Source of the DNA: Bacillota bacterium
Lineage (GTDB): Bacteria > Bacillota > Dethiobacteria > DTU022
Assembly: GCA_012510305.1 (NCBI GenBank)
Contig: JAAZIE010000190.1
Coordinates: 1-6,003 of the forward strand
Length of the DNA: 6,003 nt
Direction of reading: 5' to 3'
The notes beneath the pieces were generated by a model. That model saw only the letters and a list, made by a program, of their open reading frames with translations, ran no database searches and was not told the DNA's origin. How positions within the stretch are numbered: the first letter of the stretch is position 1; every line of letters begins with the position of its first letter. The position numbers and the translations under genes were made by a program. Shown piece by piece: positions 1-5,146 of this stretch.

Positions 1-57
1 AAGCAGGAGCACCACCACGGCGATAGCCAGGATTGTCAGGGTTGCTTTGCGGGTCAT
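1..57 (-). CDS. spoIID: N-terminus of probable stage II sporulation protein D (SpoIID), partial
   Basis: Only the first 19 codons lie in the window: an ATG at 57-55 followed by MTRKATLTILAIAVVVLLL. This is a short basic N-terminus (R3, K4) and then an uninterrupted hydrophobic run, which is what a signal anchor looks like. A GGAGGT ribosome-binding site sits at 67-62, four bases before the ATG. The catalytic part is outside the window, so the name rests on context. In Bacillus and many Clostridia the gene after ywmB-murA is spoIID, the lytic transglycosylase that works with SpoIIP and SpoIIM in peptidoglycan remodelling during engulfment of the forespore. The sigma-E-like elements upstream agree with mother-cell expression. 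It could still be another exported protein. The frame and start are solid; the identity is inferred. Confidence 0.62.
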   Translation of the reverse strand, partial: MTRKATLTILAIAVVVLLL

Positions 58-67
58 CGGGACCTCC

Positions 68-116
68 ACAGTATGAATTTCATCATATTTATATGAAACC
101 TGTCCCGCTCTTATGT
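68..116 (-). promoter_or_regulatory. Candidate sigma-E promoter region of spoIID (two overlapping candidates)
   Basis: Compared with the Bacillus sigma-E consensus (-35 KMATATT, about 14 bp spacer, -10 CATACAHT), two overlapping candidates read toward the gene. The upstream one has ACATAAG at 116-110, a 14-bp spacer and CATATAAA at 95-88. The downstream one has TCATATA at 96-90, a 14-bp spacer and CATACTGT at 75-68. The downstream copy matches better (12 of 15 positions against 10 of 15). However, its start point would fall near 60-62, inside or beyond the ribosome-binding site at 67-62. The upstream copy leaves a normal leader of roughly 25 nt that keeps the ribosome-binding site. No good sigma-A -10/-35 pair is visible here. 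The element sequences are seen directly; their use is inferred. Confidence 0.5.
98..105 (-). promoter_or_regulatory. Possible SpoIIID-type binding site
   Basis: The minus strand reads GGACAGGT here. This matches the RRACARNY core of the Bacillus SpoIIID consensus WWRRACARNY, but the two leading W positions are C and G. It lies in the spacer of the upstream sigma-E candidate, a position where binding would block the promoter. SpoIIID is known to modulate many sigma-E genes in the mother cell. An 8-base degenerate match can arise by chance, so this is weak. Confidence 0.22.
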
Positions 117-195
117 TTTTTTAGCACGGCCCGGGAGGCTGTTAACGGGTGTTTTGGAGCAGGGCCGGGGCTGACAGCGCTCCGCTTCATCTTGC

Positions 196-221
196 TTTAC
201 CAAAACCGGCGGCGTGGTAAA
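196..221. repeat. Inverted repeat TTTACCA-N12-TGGTAAA
   Basis: Two perfect 7-bp arms, at 196-202 and 215-221, flank a GC-rich 12-base centre in the non-coding stretch between the murA terminator and the spoIID promoter. No U-tract follows on the minus strand, so it does not look like a terminator. It could be an operator for a dimeric regulator, a weak hairpin or chance. It lies about 80 bp upstream of the candidate -35 elements. Confidence 0.3.
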
Positions 222-239
222 TAAAAAGAAGTATTAATG

Positions 240-263
240 AAAAAAACCGCGGCTGGCTCGCGG
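240..263 (-). terminator. Rho-independent terminator after murA
   Basis: Read on the minus strand, CCGCG (263-259), a 7-base loop and CGCGG (251-247) are followed directly by seven T residues (246-240). The stem is short at 5 bp but all G-C, and the U-tract is clean. It begins about 75 bp after the murA stop codon and before the spoIID promoter region. It therefore separates the housekeeping block from the sporulation gene. Confidence 0.75.
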
Positions 264-338
264 CAGAATAACAAAATATGGAATACAAATATTTTTGGAG
301 CAAGAAGTAAGTGCTTTAACGGTTAACCGGGCTCTTTC

Positions 339-1631
339 TTAGACTCCGGTCTGCATGGCCCGTTCGGTTTCCGATGAAATATGTTCAATCCGCGCACCCA
401 GCGATACCAGCCGCTCCTCCAACCGGCTGTAACCGCGCCAAAGGTGACCCATTCCGTTAAGCTCTGTTTTGCCCTGCGCAGCCAACCCCGCCAGAAGTAA
501 CGCCGCCGCTCCCCTGAGATCTGAAGCGGTCAGCGGAGCTCCGGTCAGAAAAGGCTGCCCCCGCACAATCGCCTGCCGGCCCTCAACCCGGATCTGTGCG
601 CCCATTCTGGTTAGCCCTTCCACATGGTGAAACCTATTCTCAAAAACAGTCTCGGTAACGGTGCCGGTGCCCTTTGAGAGAGCCATTAAAGTCATAAATT
701 GCGGCTGAAGATCGGTGGAGAAGCCGGGATGGGGCATTGTTTTCAGGTCAACAGCGGCTGTGCGGCTGTTCGCGGCGGCCCTCATCGCTGTGGAGCCGAC
801 CTCTTCAACGACGACCCCGGCCTCGGCCAACTTGGCCCGAAGGGGCTTGAGATGATCCGGCAGGGCATTCTCTACAATCACATCTCCGCCGGTAACAACA
901 CCGGCCAGGAGCAGCGTCCCCGCTTCGATCCGGTCCGGAATGATCTGGTGGCGGGTTCCGCAAAGCCCGGCAACCCCCTCGATGCGGATACACGTTGTTC
1001 CCGCACCGACCACCGCTGCGCCCATGCTGTTTAAACAGTTCGCCAGGTCGACAATTTCGGGTTCGGTAGCAGCGTTTTCCAAAAACGTGGTTCCGCGGGC
1101 CAGCGTCGCCGCCATCATAATATTCTCTGTAGCCCCCACGCTGGGGAAATCCAGGTAAATCCGTGCACCCTGCAGCCCGGCAGTCTCACCCTCGACACAG
1201 CCGTTAACGGTGGAGAACTCCGCTCCCATGGCGGCAAGGCCTTTCAAATGCAGATCAATGGGACGTGTGCCGATGGCGCATCCCCCGGGCAAAGGGAGAG
1301 AAACTCTCTTTTTCAGGGCCAACAAAGGCCCCAGAACCAGGAATGAAGCCCTCATCCGGCCAACCAGGTCAGCGCGAGGCGCTGCCGGCAGCAGATCGCC
1401 GGAAACAACCCGGAGAAGGCCCGAATCGGGCTCATAATCTACCGCCGACCCGAGGCTTTCCAGAACTTCGATCATTGTGCGAACATCGAGCAGATCGGGA
1501 ACCCCTTCAATAATAACCGGTTCTCCGGTTAGCAGGGCTGCCGCAATAATGGGAAGACAGGCATTCTTGGCGCCATTTACCCTCACTCTTCCCCGGAGAG
1601 GCACTCCGCCTTGAATTAAAAGATGATCCAT
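339..1631 (-). CDS. murA: UDP-N-acetylglucosamine 1-carboxyvinyltransferase (MurA)
   Basis: MurA transfers enolpyruvate from PEP to UDP-GlcNAc, the first committed cytoplasmic step of peptidoglycan synthesis and the target of fosfomycin. The protein has 430 residues, a normal length, and both halves of the EPSP-synthase-like fold are present. Family landmarks are visible: K22 and N23 in the VNGAKNACLP segment; the flexible-loop cysteine C118 in PGGCAIGTRP, the residue fosfomycin alkylates; R123 in the same loop; D307 in the PGFSTDLQPQF segment; D371-L372-R373; and R399. The residue before R399 is tryptophan, where the E. coli enzyme has aspartate in HIDRGYE. The ATG at 1631 has AGGAAAGG upstream at a usable distance. 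It starts 18 bp after the ywmB stop and is probably cotranscribed with it. Many Firmicutes carry two MurA paralogues; the position before spoIID suggests this corresponds to Bacillus murAA. Confidence 0.97.
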   Translation of the reverse strand: MDHLLIQGGVPLRGRVRVNGAKNACLPIIAAALLTGEPVIIEGVPDLLDVRTMIEVLESLGSAVDYEPDSGLLRVVSGDLLPAAPRADLVGRMRASFLVLGPLLALKKRVSLPLPGGCAIGTRPIDLHLKGLAAMGAEFSTVNGCVEGETAGLQGARIYLDFPSVGATENIMMAATLARGTTFLENAATEPEIVDLANCLNSMGAAVVGAGTTCIRIEGVAGLCGTRHQIIPDRIEAGTLLLAGVVTGGDVIVENALPDHLKPLRAKLAEAGVVVEEVGSTAMRAAANSRTAAVDLKTMPHPGFSTDLQPQFMTLMALSKGTGTVTETVFENRFHHVEGLTRMGAQIRVEGRQAIVRGQPFLTGAPLTASDLRGAAALLLAGLAAQGKTELNGMGHLWRGYSRLEERLVSLGARIEHISSETERAMQTGV

Positions 1632-1649
1632 GAAGCCGATCCTTTCCTG

Positions 1650-2288
1650 TTATCCCTTTGAAAGTGAAAGCAGAACCGGTACACCCAGGCGTATTTTGAT
1701 CTTTTTCCGGTAAGTATCCTCGTACAGCTCCAGGTCGAGATTGACCGGGCTGTGATCGAGCATAAATCCTTCGCCGGCCCAGGGAAGATAGGCCAACACC
1801 TGCACCATCCCGGGGCCCCTGTAGAGCTGCTGCAACCGTCCGCCGAGCACCTGCACCAAATTTTCACCCAGGACAGCCAGGTTGTGGCTCCCCTCCAGGT
1901 ATCCTTCCACAGCCCAAGCCCGGGTTCCGGTACCTCCGCAACAGCCCGCCGCCTCGTCGATACGGCGCCAAAGGTTGCTGCAGGCTGTCCGGTTGGTGCC
2001 AAAAACCCGCAGCAGAACCTCTCCGTTTTCGTAACCGCCCTGCGCCGTCCAGCAGCAATCCGGCTCACCACCGGAATCTATCTCCGGCAGGCCGGCAGCA
2101 GAAGCAATTTGCCCTTGTTCACTTTCACTGATAAAGCAATAACTTTCGTAAGTGCTAATTTCAACATCGCAAAGCTCTAACCCTTTTTCCAATTCCGCCC
2201 AAGGATCTTTTTGTAGAACCGGTCCGTGAAAGGCGCTGTTAAAGACCAGCCCCAACAGCAACGCCAAAAACAGGGTCCAACGGACCAA
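1650..2288 (-). CDS. ywmB: YwmB-family exported protein of unknown function
   Basis: This is a 212-residue protein with an N-terminal hydrophobic segment (about residues 5-20, TLFLALLLGLVF) typical of a signal peptide or anchor, so the rest probably lies outside the membrane. The C-terminus, with VNLDLELYEDTYRKKIKIRLGVPVL after a YLPWAGEG segment, resembles the end of the YwmB family (DUF1779) as I remember it. The position immediately upstream of murA and spoIID supports that assignment. The biochemical role of the family is not established. The start is TTG (2288-2286), because an in-frame TAG lies eight to ten codons upstream and no ATG or GTG intervenes; a purine-rich GGGAGAGGGGG lies about 8 bases before it. 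Seven cysteines (40, 51, 78, 79, 103, 116, 117) are unusual for an exported protein. No catalytic motif was recognised. Confidence 0.8.
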   Translation of the reverse strand: MVRWTLFLALLLGLVFNSAFHGPVLQKDPWAELEKGLELCDVEISTYESYCFISESEQGQIASAAGLPEIDSGGEPDCCWTAQGGYENGEVLLRVFGTNRTACSNLWRRIDEAAGCCGGTGTRAWAVEGYLEGSHNLAVLGENLVQVLGGRLQQLYRGPGMVQVLAYLPWAGEGFMLDHSPVNLDLELYEDTYRKKIKIRLGVPVLLSLSKG

Positions 2289-2371
2289 CAGAGCCGCCCC
2301 CTCTCCCGCAGGAAACTAAGGGATATTATGGCCCCCCGAAGTCCCTTTTATCCCCGGCGCTCCGCCGCAGC
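2289..2371 (-). other. comEB-ywmB intergenic gap with weak stem-loops
   Basis: This 83-bp gap is the largest between genes in the block and the only place where the transcript might be divided. Just after the comEB stop there is a CGGCG-GAG-CGCCG hairpin with no U-tract. Further on, GGGATA (2354-2349) and TATCCC (2325-2320) could pair across 23 bases and are followed only by TTAGTTT. Neither is a convincing terminator. A CATAAT hexamer within CATAATAT resembles a -10 box but has no matching -35. The gap therefore gives no clear transcription boundary. Confidence 0.4.
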
Positions 2372-2848
2372 CTAAGCTTCAAAATATACGGAGATGTCCG
2401 CATCTTTCAACAGCTCCCGGGAAAGCTCGTCGGGGTACGGCTCGGCCACATAAATACGGCTGATTTTTGCATTGATCAGCATCTTGGCGCAGACCACGCA
2501 GGGATAATGGGTGCAGTAGAGAACAGCGCCCTCTATCCCCACCCCGTGAACTGCCGCCTGGATGATTGCGTTCTGCTCGGCGTGAAGGCCGCGACAGAGT
2601 TCATGCCTTTCCCCCGCGGGGACCTGCATTTTCTCCCGGAGACAGCCGGTTTCGGCGCAGTGCGCCAGCCCCGCGGGCGCCCCGTTGTAGCCTGTCGCCA
2701 AAATCCTTTTGTCCAAAACCAGAAGTGCGCCCACCCGCCGGCGCAGGCAGGTGGAACGTGAAGCTACCACCCGGGCAATTTCGAAAAAATAGCGATCCCA
2801 TGCCGGTCTTTTTTTCAGGGTTGATCCTCCTTCCAAAGGGGCCGGCAA
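2372..2848 (-). CDS. comEB: dCMP deaminase / ComEB-family cytidine-deoxycytidylate deaminase
   Basis: A zinc-dependent deaminase that converts dCMP to dUMP, feeding thymidylate synthesis. The zinc and catalytic motifs are intact, numbered from the longest frame: H89-A90-E91 (HAEQNAI) and P116-C117-V-V-C120. The ATGYNGAPAG and YCTHYPC segments are typical of the dCMP deaminase / ComEB family. Coordinates run from an upstream TTG (2848-2846) that has no ribosome-binding site. A perfect AAGGAGG lies inside that N-terminus at 2832-2826, seven bases before a CTG at 2818-2816, and the protein from there (LKKRPAWDRYF) begins where Bacillus ComEB begins (MERISWNQYF). The true start is therefore probably the CTG, giving 148 residues. 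It follows glyA at a short distance. GlyA supplies methylene-THF and this enzyme leads to dUMP, the two substrates of thymidylate synthase. Confidence 0.92.
   Translation of the reverse strand: MPAPLEGGSTLKKRPAWDRYFFEIARVVASRSTCLRRRVGALLVLDKRILATGYNGAPAGLAHCAETGCLREKMQVPAGERHELCRGLHAEQNAIIQAAVHGVGIEGAVLYCTHYPCVVCAKMLINAKISRIYVAEPYPDELSRELLKDADISVYFEA
2826..2832 (-). promoter_or_regulatory. Shine-Dalgarno AAGGAGG that decides the comEB start
   Basis: A full-strength AAGGAGG ends seven bases before CTG (2818-2816), inside the longest possible comEB frame. No ATG, GTG or TTG in frame sits at a usable distance downstream. The arrangement points to CTG initiation and a dispensable ten-residue N-terminal extension. 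Confidence 0.6.
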
Positions 2849-2879
2849 TAGAAGCGATCCGGCTGCTGCCCTTACCCGT

Positions 2880-2931
2880 GATCACTAGCTCAGCTTACCC
2901 GATTTTTGCGCTCGACGCAAATCGGGTGATC
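2880..2931 (-). repeat. Large imperfect inverted repeat across the glyA stop codon
   Basis: On the minus strand, ACCCGATTTGCG (2927-2916) pairs with CGCAAAAATCGGGT (2910-2897) around a 5-base loop, with only two extra A residues bulged. An outer pair, GATCAC (2931-2926) with GTGATC (2885-2880), could extend the stem across an 11-base bulge carrying most of the stop codon. No U-tract follows, so it is not a standard terminator. It covers the last glyA codons and the stop, and could slow ribosomes, stabilise the upstream mRNA or separate glyA from comEB expression. The pairing is seen; any role is inferred. Confidence 0.5.
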
Positions 2932-4169
2932 GGAAAATCGCGGCAAAGTTCGCCCACCCGCTGCTTTACCCTGCCCAGAGTTCCTTCATCACCGCGGCAG
3001 TGAAGCGCTTCGCTGATCAGATCCGCAATTATGCGGAGCTGATCCGGCCCCATCCCCCGCGTAGTAACCGCGGGGGTACCCAGCCGCAATCCGCTGGTTA
3101 CCCGGGGACCGCGCGGATCAAAGGGGATCGCATTCTTGTTTGCGGTGATGCCCACTTTACCCAAAAGCTGCTCGGCTTCCAGCCCGGTGATCTTTTTCGA
3201 ACGCAAATCTACGAGGAGCAGGTGCGTATCGCTGCCCCCGGTAACCAGGTCGAACCCGTGTTCCAGAAGAGCTTCAACCAAGGCCTCCATGTTCTGCAAT
3301 ATCCGGTTTTGGTAGGCGGCAAACTCCGGGCGCTGTGCTTCTTTGAAGGAGACCGCCTTGGCCGCAATCACGTGCATCAGCGGCCCTCCCTGCAAGCCGG
3401 GGAAAACCGCCTGGTCTATTTTTCGCGCGTACCGGCGCCGGCAGAGGATCAAACCGCCGCGCGGCCCGCGCAGGGTTTTATGAGTGGTAGTGGTAACCAC
3501 GTCGGCGTAAGGCACGGGGTTGGGATGAAGGCCGGTAACAACAAGGCCGGCAATATGCGCTATATCCACCATCAAAATGGCGCCGGCTTCGCGGGCAATA
3601 TCGCGGAAGGCCTCGAAGTCAATCCGCCGCGGATACGCCGAAGCCCCGGCAATGATCAGCCTGGGCCGCACACGCAGGGCCTTTCGGCGGATTTCCTCCA
3701 TGTCCAGCAGGCCGCTGGTGCGGTCAACCTCGTAAGAATAAGCTTTAAAATAGCGACCGGTGATACTTGCCGGGCTGCCGTGGGTCAGGTGACCGCCATG
3801 GGCCAGGCTCATACCCAGAATGCGGTCTCCCGGCCTTAGAAAGGCCAAATAAACCGCAAGGTTGGCGGTGGCACCCGCGTGAGGCTGAACATTGGCATGC
3901 TCTGCCTGAAAGAGCTGCTCCGCCCGGGAGCGGGCCAGCTCTTCAGCCCGATCTACATTGCAGCATCCCCCGTAATAGCGTGCTCCGGGATAACCCTCGG
4001 CGTACTTATTGGTCAGCACTGAACCCTGGGCCTGCAAAACCGCCCGGCTGACCAGGTTTTCCGAGGCAATCAATTCAATATTTTCCTGCAGCCGCTTCTC
4101 CTCGCCTGTGATCGCCTCTGCAATCTCCGGATCCACCAGGCGCACTTCCTCTAAACCGCTCTCACCCAT
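2895..4169 (-). CDS. glyA: Serine hydroxymethyltransferase
   Basis: A PLP enzyme that interconverts serine plus tetrahydrofolate and glycine plus 5,10-methylene-THF, the main one-carbon source of the cell. The frame is open from a TTG at 4175, and residue numbers here count from that TTG. The ATG at 4169 is preferred because GGGGG lies seven bases before it, while the TTG has no spacing. Family residues are clear: IASEN (36-40), YAEGYPGARYYGG (58-70) with E60 and Y67, H129 in the HGGHLTHG segment (PLP-stacking position), D204 and H207 in VDIAHIAGL, the PLP lysine K233 in TTTTHKTLRGPRGG, and R364 in SGLRLGTPA (substrate carboxylate). The PGARYY motif has alanine where PGKRYY is usual. The final residues, RFASSAKIG, extend past the FPL-type end common in the family and are encoded by an inverted repeat. 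rpiB ends 44 bp upstream and comEB follows. Confidence 0.97.
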   Translation of the reverse strand: MGESGLEEVRLVDPEIAEAITGEEKRLQENIELIASENLVSRAVLQAQGSVLTNKYAEGYPGARYYGGCCNVDRAEELARSRAEQLFQAEHANVQPHAGATANLAVYLAFLRPGDRILGMSLAHGGHLTHGSPASITGRYFKAYSYEVDRTSGLLDMEEIRRKALRVRPRLIIAGASAYPRRIDFEAFRDIAREAGAILMVDIAHIAGLVVTGLHPNPVPYADVVTTTTHKTLRGPRGGLILCRRRYARKIDQAVFPGLQGGPLMHVIAAKAVSFKEAQRPEFAAYQNRILQNMEALVEALLEHGFDLVTGGSDTHLLLVDLRSKKITGLEAEQLLGKVGITANKNAIPFDPRGPRVTSGLRLGTPAVTTRGMGPDQLRIIADLISEALHCRGDEGTLGRVKQRVGELCRDFPITRFASSAKIG

Positions 4170-4188
4170 CACCAAACCCCCATCTGCC

Positions 4189-4202
4189 GGCCCGGCGGGG
4201 CC
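4189..4202 (-). repeat. GC-rich hairpin in the rpiB-glyA gap
   Basis: GGCCC (4202-4198), a 4-base CGCC loop and GGGCC (4193-4189) form a small stable hairpin between the rpiB stop codon and the glyA ribosome-binding region. On the minus strand it is followed by GGCAGATGGGGG, not by T residues, so it does not terminate the operon. It may simply insulate glyA translation from rpiB. Confidence 0.3.
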
Positions 4203-4213
4203 TTTTGAAATGT

Positions 4214-4660
4214 TTACTGCCGCTCCCCCATAAAAGCAACCTTGTCGAGCCGGCGGCTGTGCCGCCCTCCCTGGAAAGAGCTGCTCATAAAAATATCGAC
4301 GATCTCCAGCGCCGGTCCGGGACCGGTCACCCGCGCGCCCAGGGCTAAAACATTGGCGTTGTTATGCTCGCGGGCACAGCGGGCGGTAAAGGTGTCTCCG
4401 CAAAGAGCGGCCCTGATGCCCGGGTGCTTGTTGGCTGCCATGGCCATGCCCACACCGGTACCGCAGACCAAAATTCCCAGGGAAAATTCACCCGCAGCGA
4501 CCGCTTTGACCAGCGGCAGGGCGATATCGGGATAGTCCACGCTGTCCTCACAAAAAGTACCGAAATCGGTAACGGCGTAATCTGCTTTCTCCAGGTGCTC
4601 CCTGATCGCCTCTTTCAAGAGAAATCCGGCGTGGTCACTGCCCAGCACAATTTCCATCAT
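4214..4660 (-). CDS. rpiB: Ribose-5-phosphate isomerase B
   Basis: Interconverts ribose 5-phosphate and ribulose 5-phosphate in the non-oxidative pentose phosphate pathway. At 148 residues the length is normal for the RpiB/LacAB family. Motifs in order: GSDHAG near the N-terminus (D9, H10), D43-Y44-P45 in the sugar-phosphate site, the catalytic cysteine C66 in ILVCGTGVGMAMAANK, H99-N-N in the REHNNANVLALGAR segment (H99, R110), and the C-terminal phosphate-binding GGRHSRRLDKV. The start is the first of two adjacent ATGs (4660-4658), with AAAGGAG eight bases upstream. The gene begins 26 bp inside the 3' end of ywlE in another frame, which suggests translational coupling. The same ywlE-rpiB-glyA order is found in Bacillus, where this gene is ywlF. 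Confidence 0.96.
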   Translation of the reverse strand: MMEIVLGSDHAGFLLKEAIREHLEKADYAVTDFGTFCEDSVDYPDIALPLVKAVAAGEFSLGILVCGTGVGMAMAANKHPGIRAALCGDTFTARCAREHNNANVLALGARVTGPGPALEIVDIFMSSSFQGGRHSRRLDKVAFMGERQ

Positions 4661-5135
4661 TTGATCGGCTCCTTTCCATTGACAACACGATCCCGGCTAC
4701 AGCCCGGCGAACCTCCGCGAATACGCGGCGGTAGTCCTCCAGGGTGCCGCCGTAAGGATCGGCCACCTCCGGATCTTCTCCGGTCAAACCGGCCCTCTCT
4801 TTTAGTAAAAATATTTTGTGCGATTCGCCGGGAAACCGCTGCTGCAACCACCGGCGATGCTGCCGCGTCATCACCAGGATCAGGCAGGCGCTCTTTACCT
4901 GCTCCTCCTCCAACCGGGCAGCGCAGCGTTTTTCCATTTCAATTCCGGACTCGCCGGTGAGGGTGCGCAGATGCTCCGAAACCTGTTCCCCCTCCCGTGC
5001 CGCCAGCCCGGCGGAAGCTACTTTTAGATCCGGCGCTCCGGGCAGCTTTTGCCACTCGTGGCGAAAAAGCGCCTCCGCCATGGGACTGCGGCAGGTATTG
5101 CCGGTGCAGACAAAAAGAATCGTCTTTTTTGGCAT
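4635..5135 (-). CDS. ywlE: Low-molecular-weight phosphatase, probable protein-arginine phosphatase YwlE
   Basis: The N-terminus carries the P-loop CTGNTCRS of the LMW protein-tyrosine-phosphatase fold, with nucleophile C13, phosphate-binding R19 and S20 (numbering from the GTG at 5144). The acid-base aspartate is D129 in the ADPYGG segment. The threonine at T17, between N and C, is the position where classical tyrosine phosphatases usually have isoleucine. In Bacillus YwlE this threonine gives specificity for phosphoarginine, the mark placed by McsB and read by ClpCP. ATG 5135 is chosen over GTG 5144 because AGGTGAT lies directly upstream of the ATG, and MPKKTILFVCTGNTC matches family N-termini. 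That ribosome-binding site overlaps the sua5 stop codon, so the two genes are tightly linked. The last about 12 residues (RSRSNDGNCAGQ) look like a variable tail. Whether an McsB kinase exists cannot be seen here. Confidence 0.93.
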   Translation of the reverse strand: MPKKTILFVCTGNTCRSPMAEALFRHEWQKLPGAPDLKVASAGLAAREGEQVSEHLRTLTGESGIEMEKRCAARLEEEQVKSACLILVMTRQHRRWLQQRFPGESHKIFLLKERAGLTGEDPEVADPYGGTLEDYRRVFAEVRRAVAGIVLSMERSRSNDGNCAGQ

Positions 5136-5139
5136 CGAT

Positions 5140-5146
5140 ATCACCT
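5140..5146 (-). promoter_or_regulatory. ywlE ribosome-binding site overlapping the sua5 stop
   Basis: AGGTGAT matches the 3' part of the ideal anti-16S pairing sequence AGGAGGTGAT and ends four bases before the ATG at 5135. Its first two bases are the last two of the sua5 TAG codon (5147-5145). Ribosomes finishing sua5 would be placed at the ywlE start. Confidence 0.6.

Noticed and set aside
89..190. A 33-residue basic minus-strand frame starting MKRSAVSPG upstream of spoIID
   Set aside because: It has no proper Shine-Dalgarno before the ATG and it runs into the candidate -10 element. Nothing supports translation.
33..224. A 63-codon plus-strand frame at the left edge
   Set aside because: It overlaps the spoIID start, promoter and leader and has no family resemblance.
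320..329. Perfect 10-bp palindrome CGGTTAACCG just after murA, with a similar CCGTTAACGG inside murA at 1201-1210
   Set aside because: Two short palindromes with different outer bases are expected by chance. There is no U-tract and no repeat pattern.
2324..2332. CATAATAT as a -10 box for a ywmB promoter
   Set aside because: No acceptable sigma-A -35 lies 16-18 bp upstream and the sigma-E spacing is wrong, so the match is probably chance.
2320..2354. GGGATA/TATCCC inverted repeat in the comEB-ywmB gap as a terminator
   Set aside because: The arms are only 6 bp and separated by 23 bases, and the following sequence has just TTAGTTT. It is too weak for an intrinsic terminator.
3000..3839. A 279-codon plus-strand open frame
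   Set aside because: It lies wholly antisense to glyA, whose PLP-enzyme motifs are intact. Its protein has no recognisable domain and the openness is explained by GC-rich codon use on the other strand.
4189..4210. Plus-strand terminator: GGCCC/GGGCC hairpin followed by TTTT
   Set aside because: There is no plus-strand gene for it to terminate, and the U-tract is only four bases.
4364..4960. A 198-codon plus-strand frame opposite rpiB and ywlE
   Set aside because: It is antisense to two genes with clear catalytic motifs, has low-complexity composition, and has no recognisable domain.
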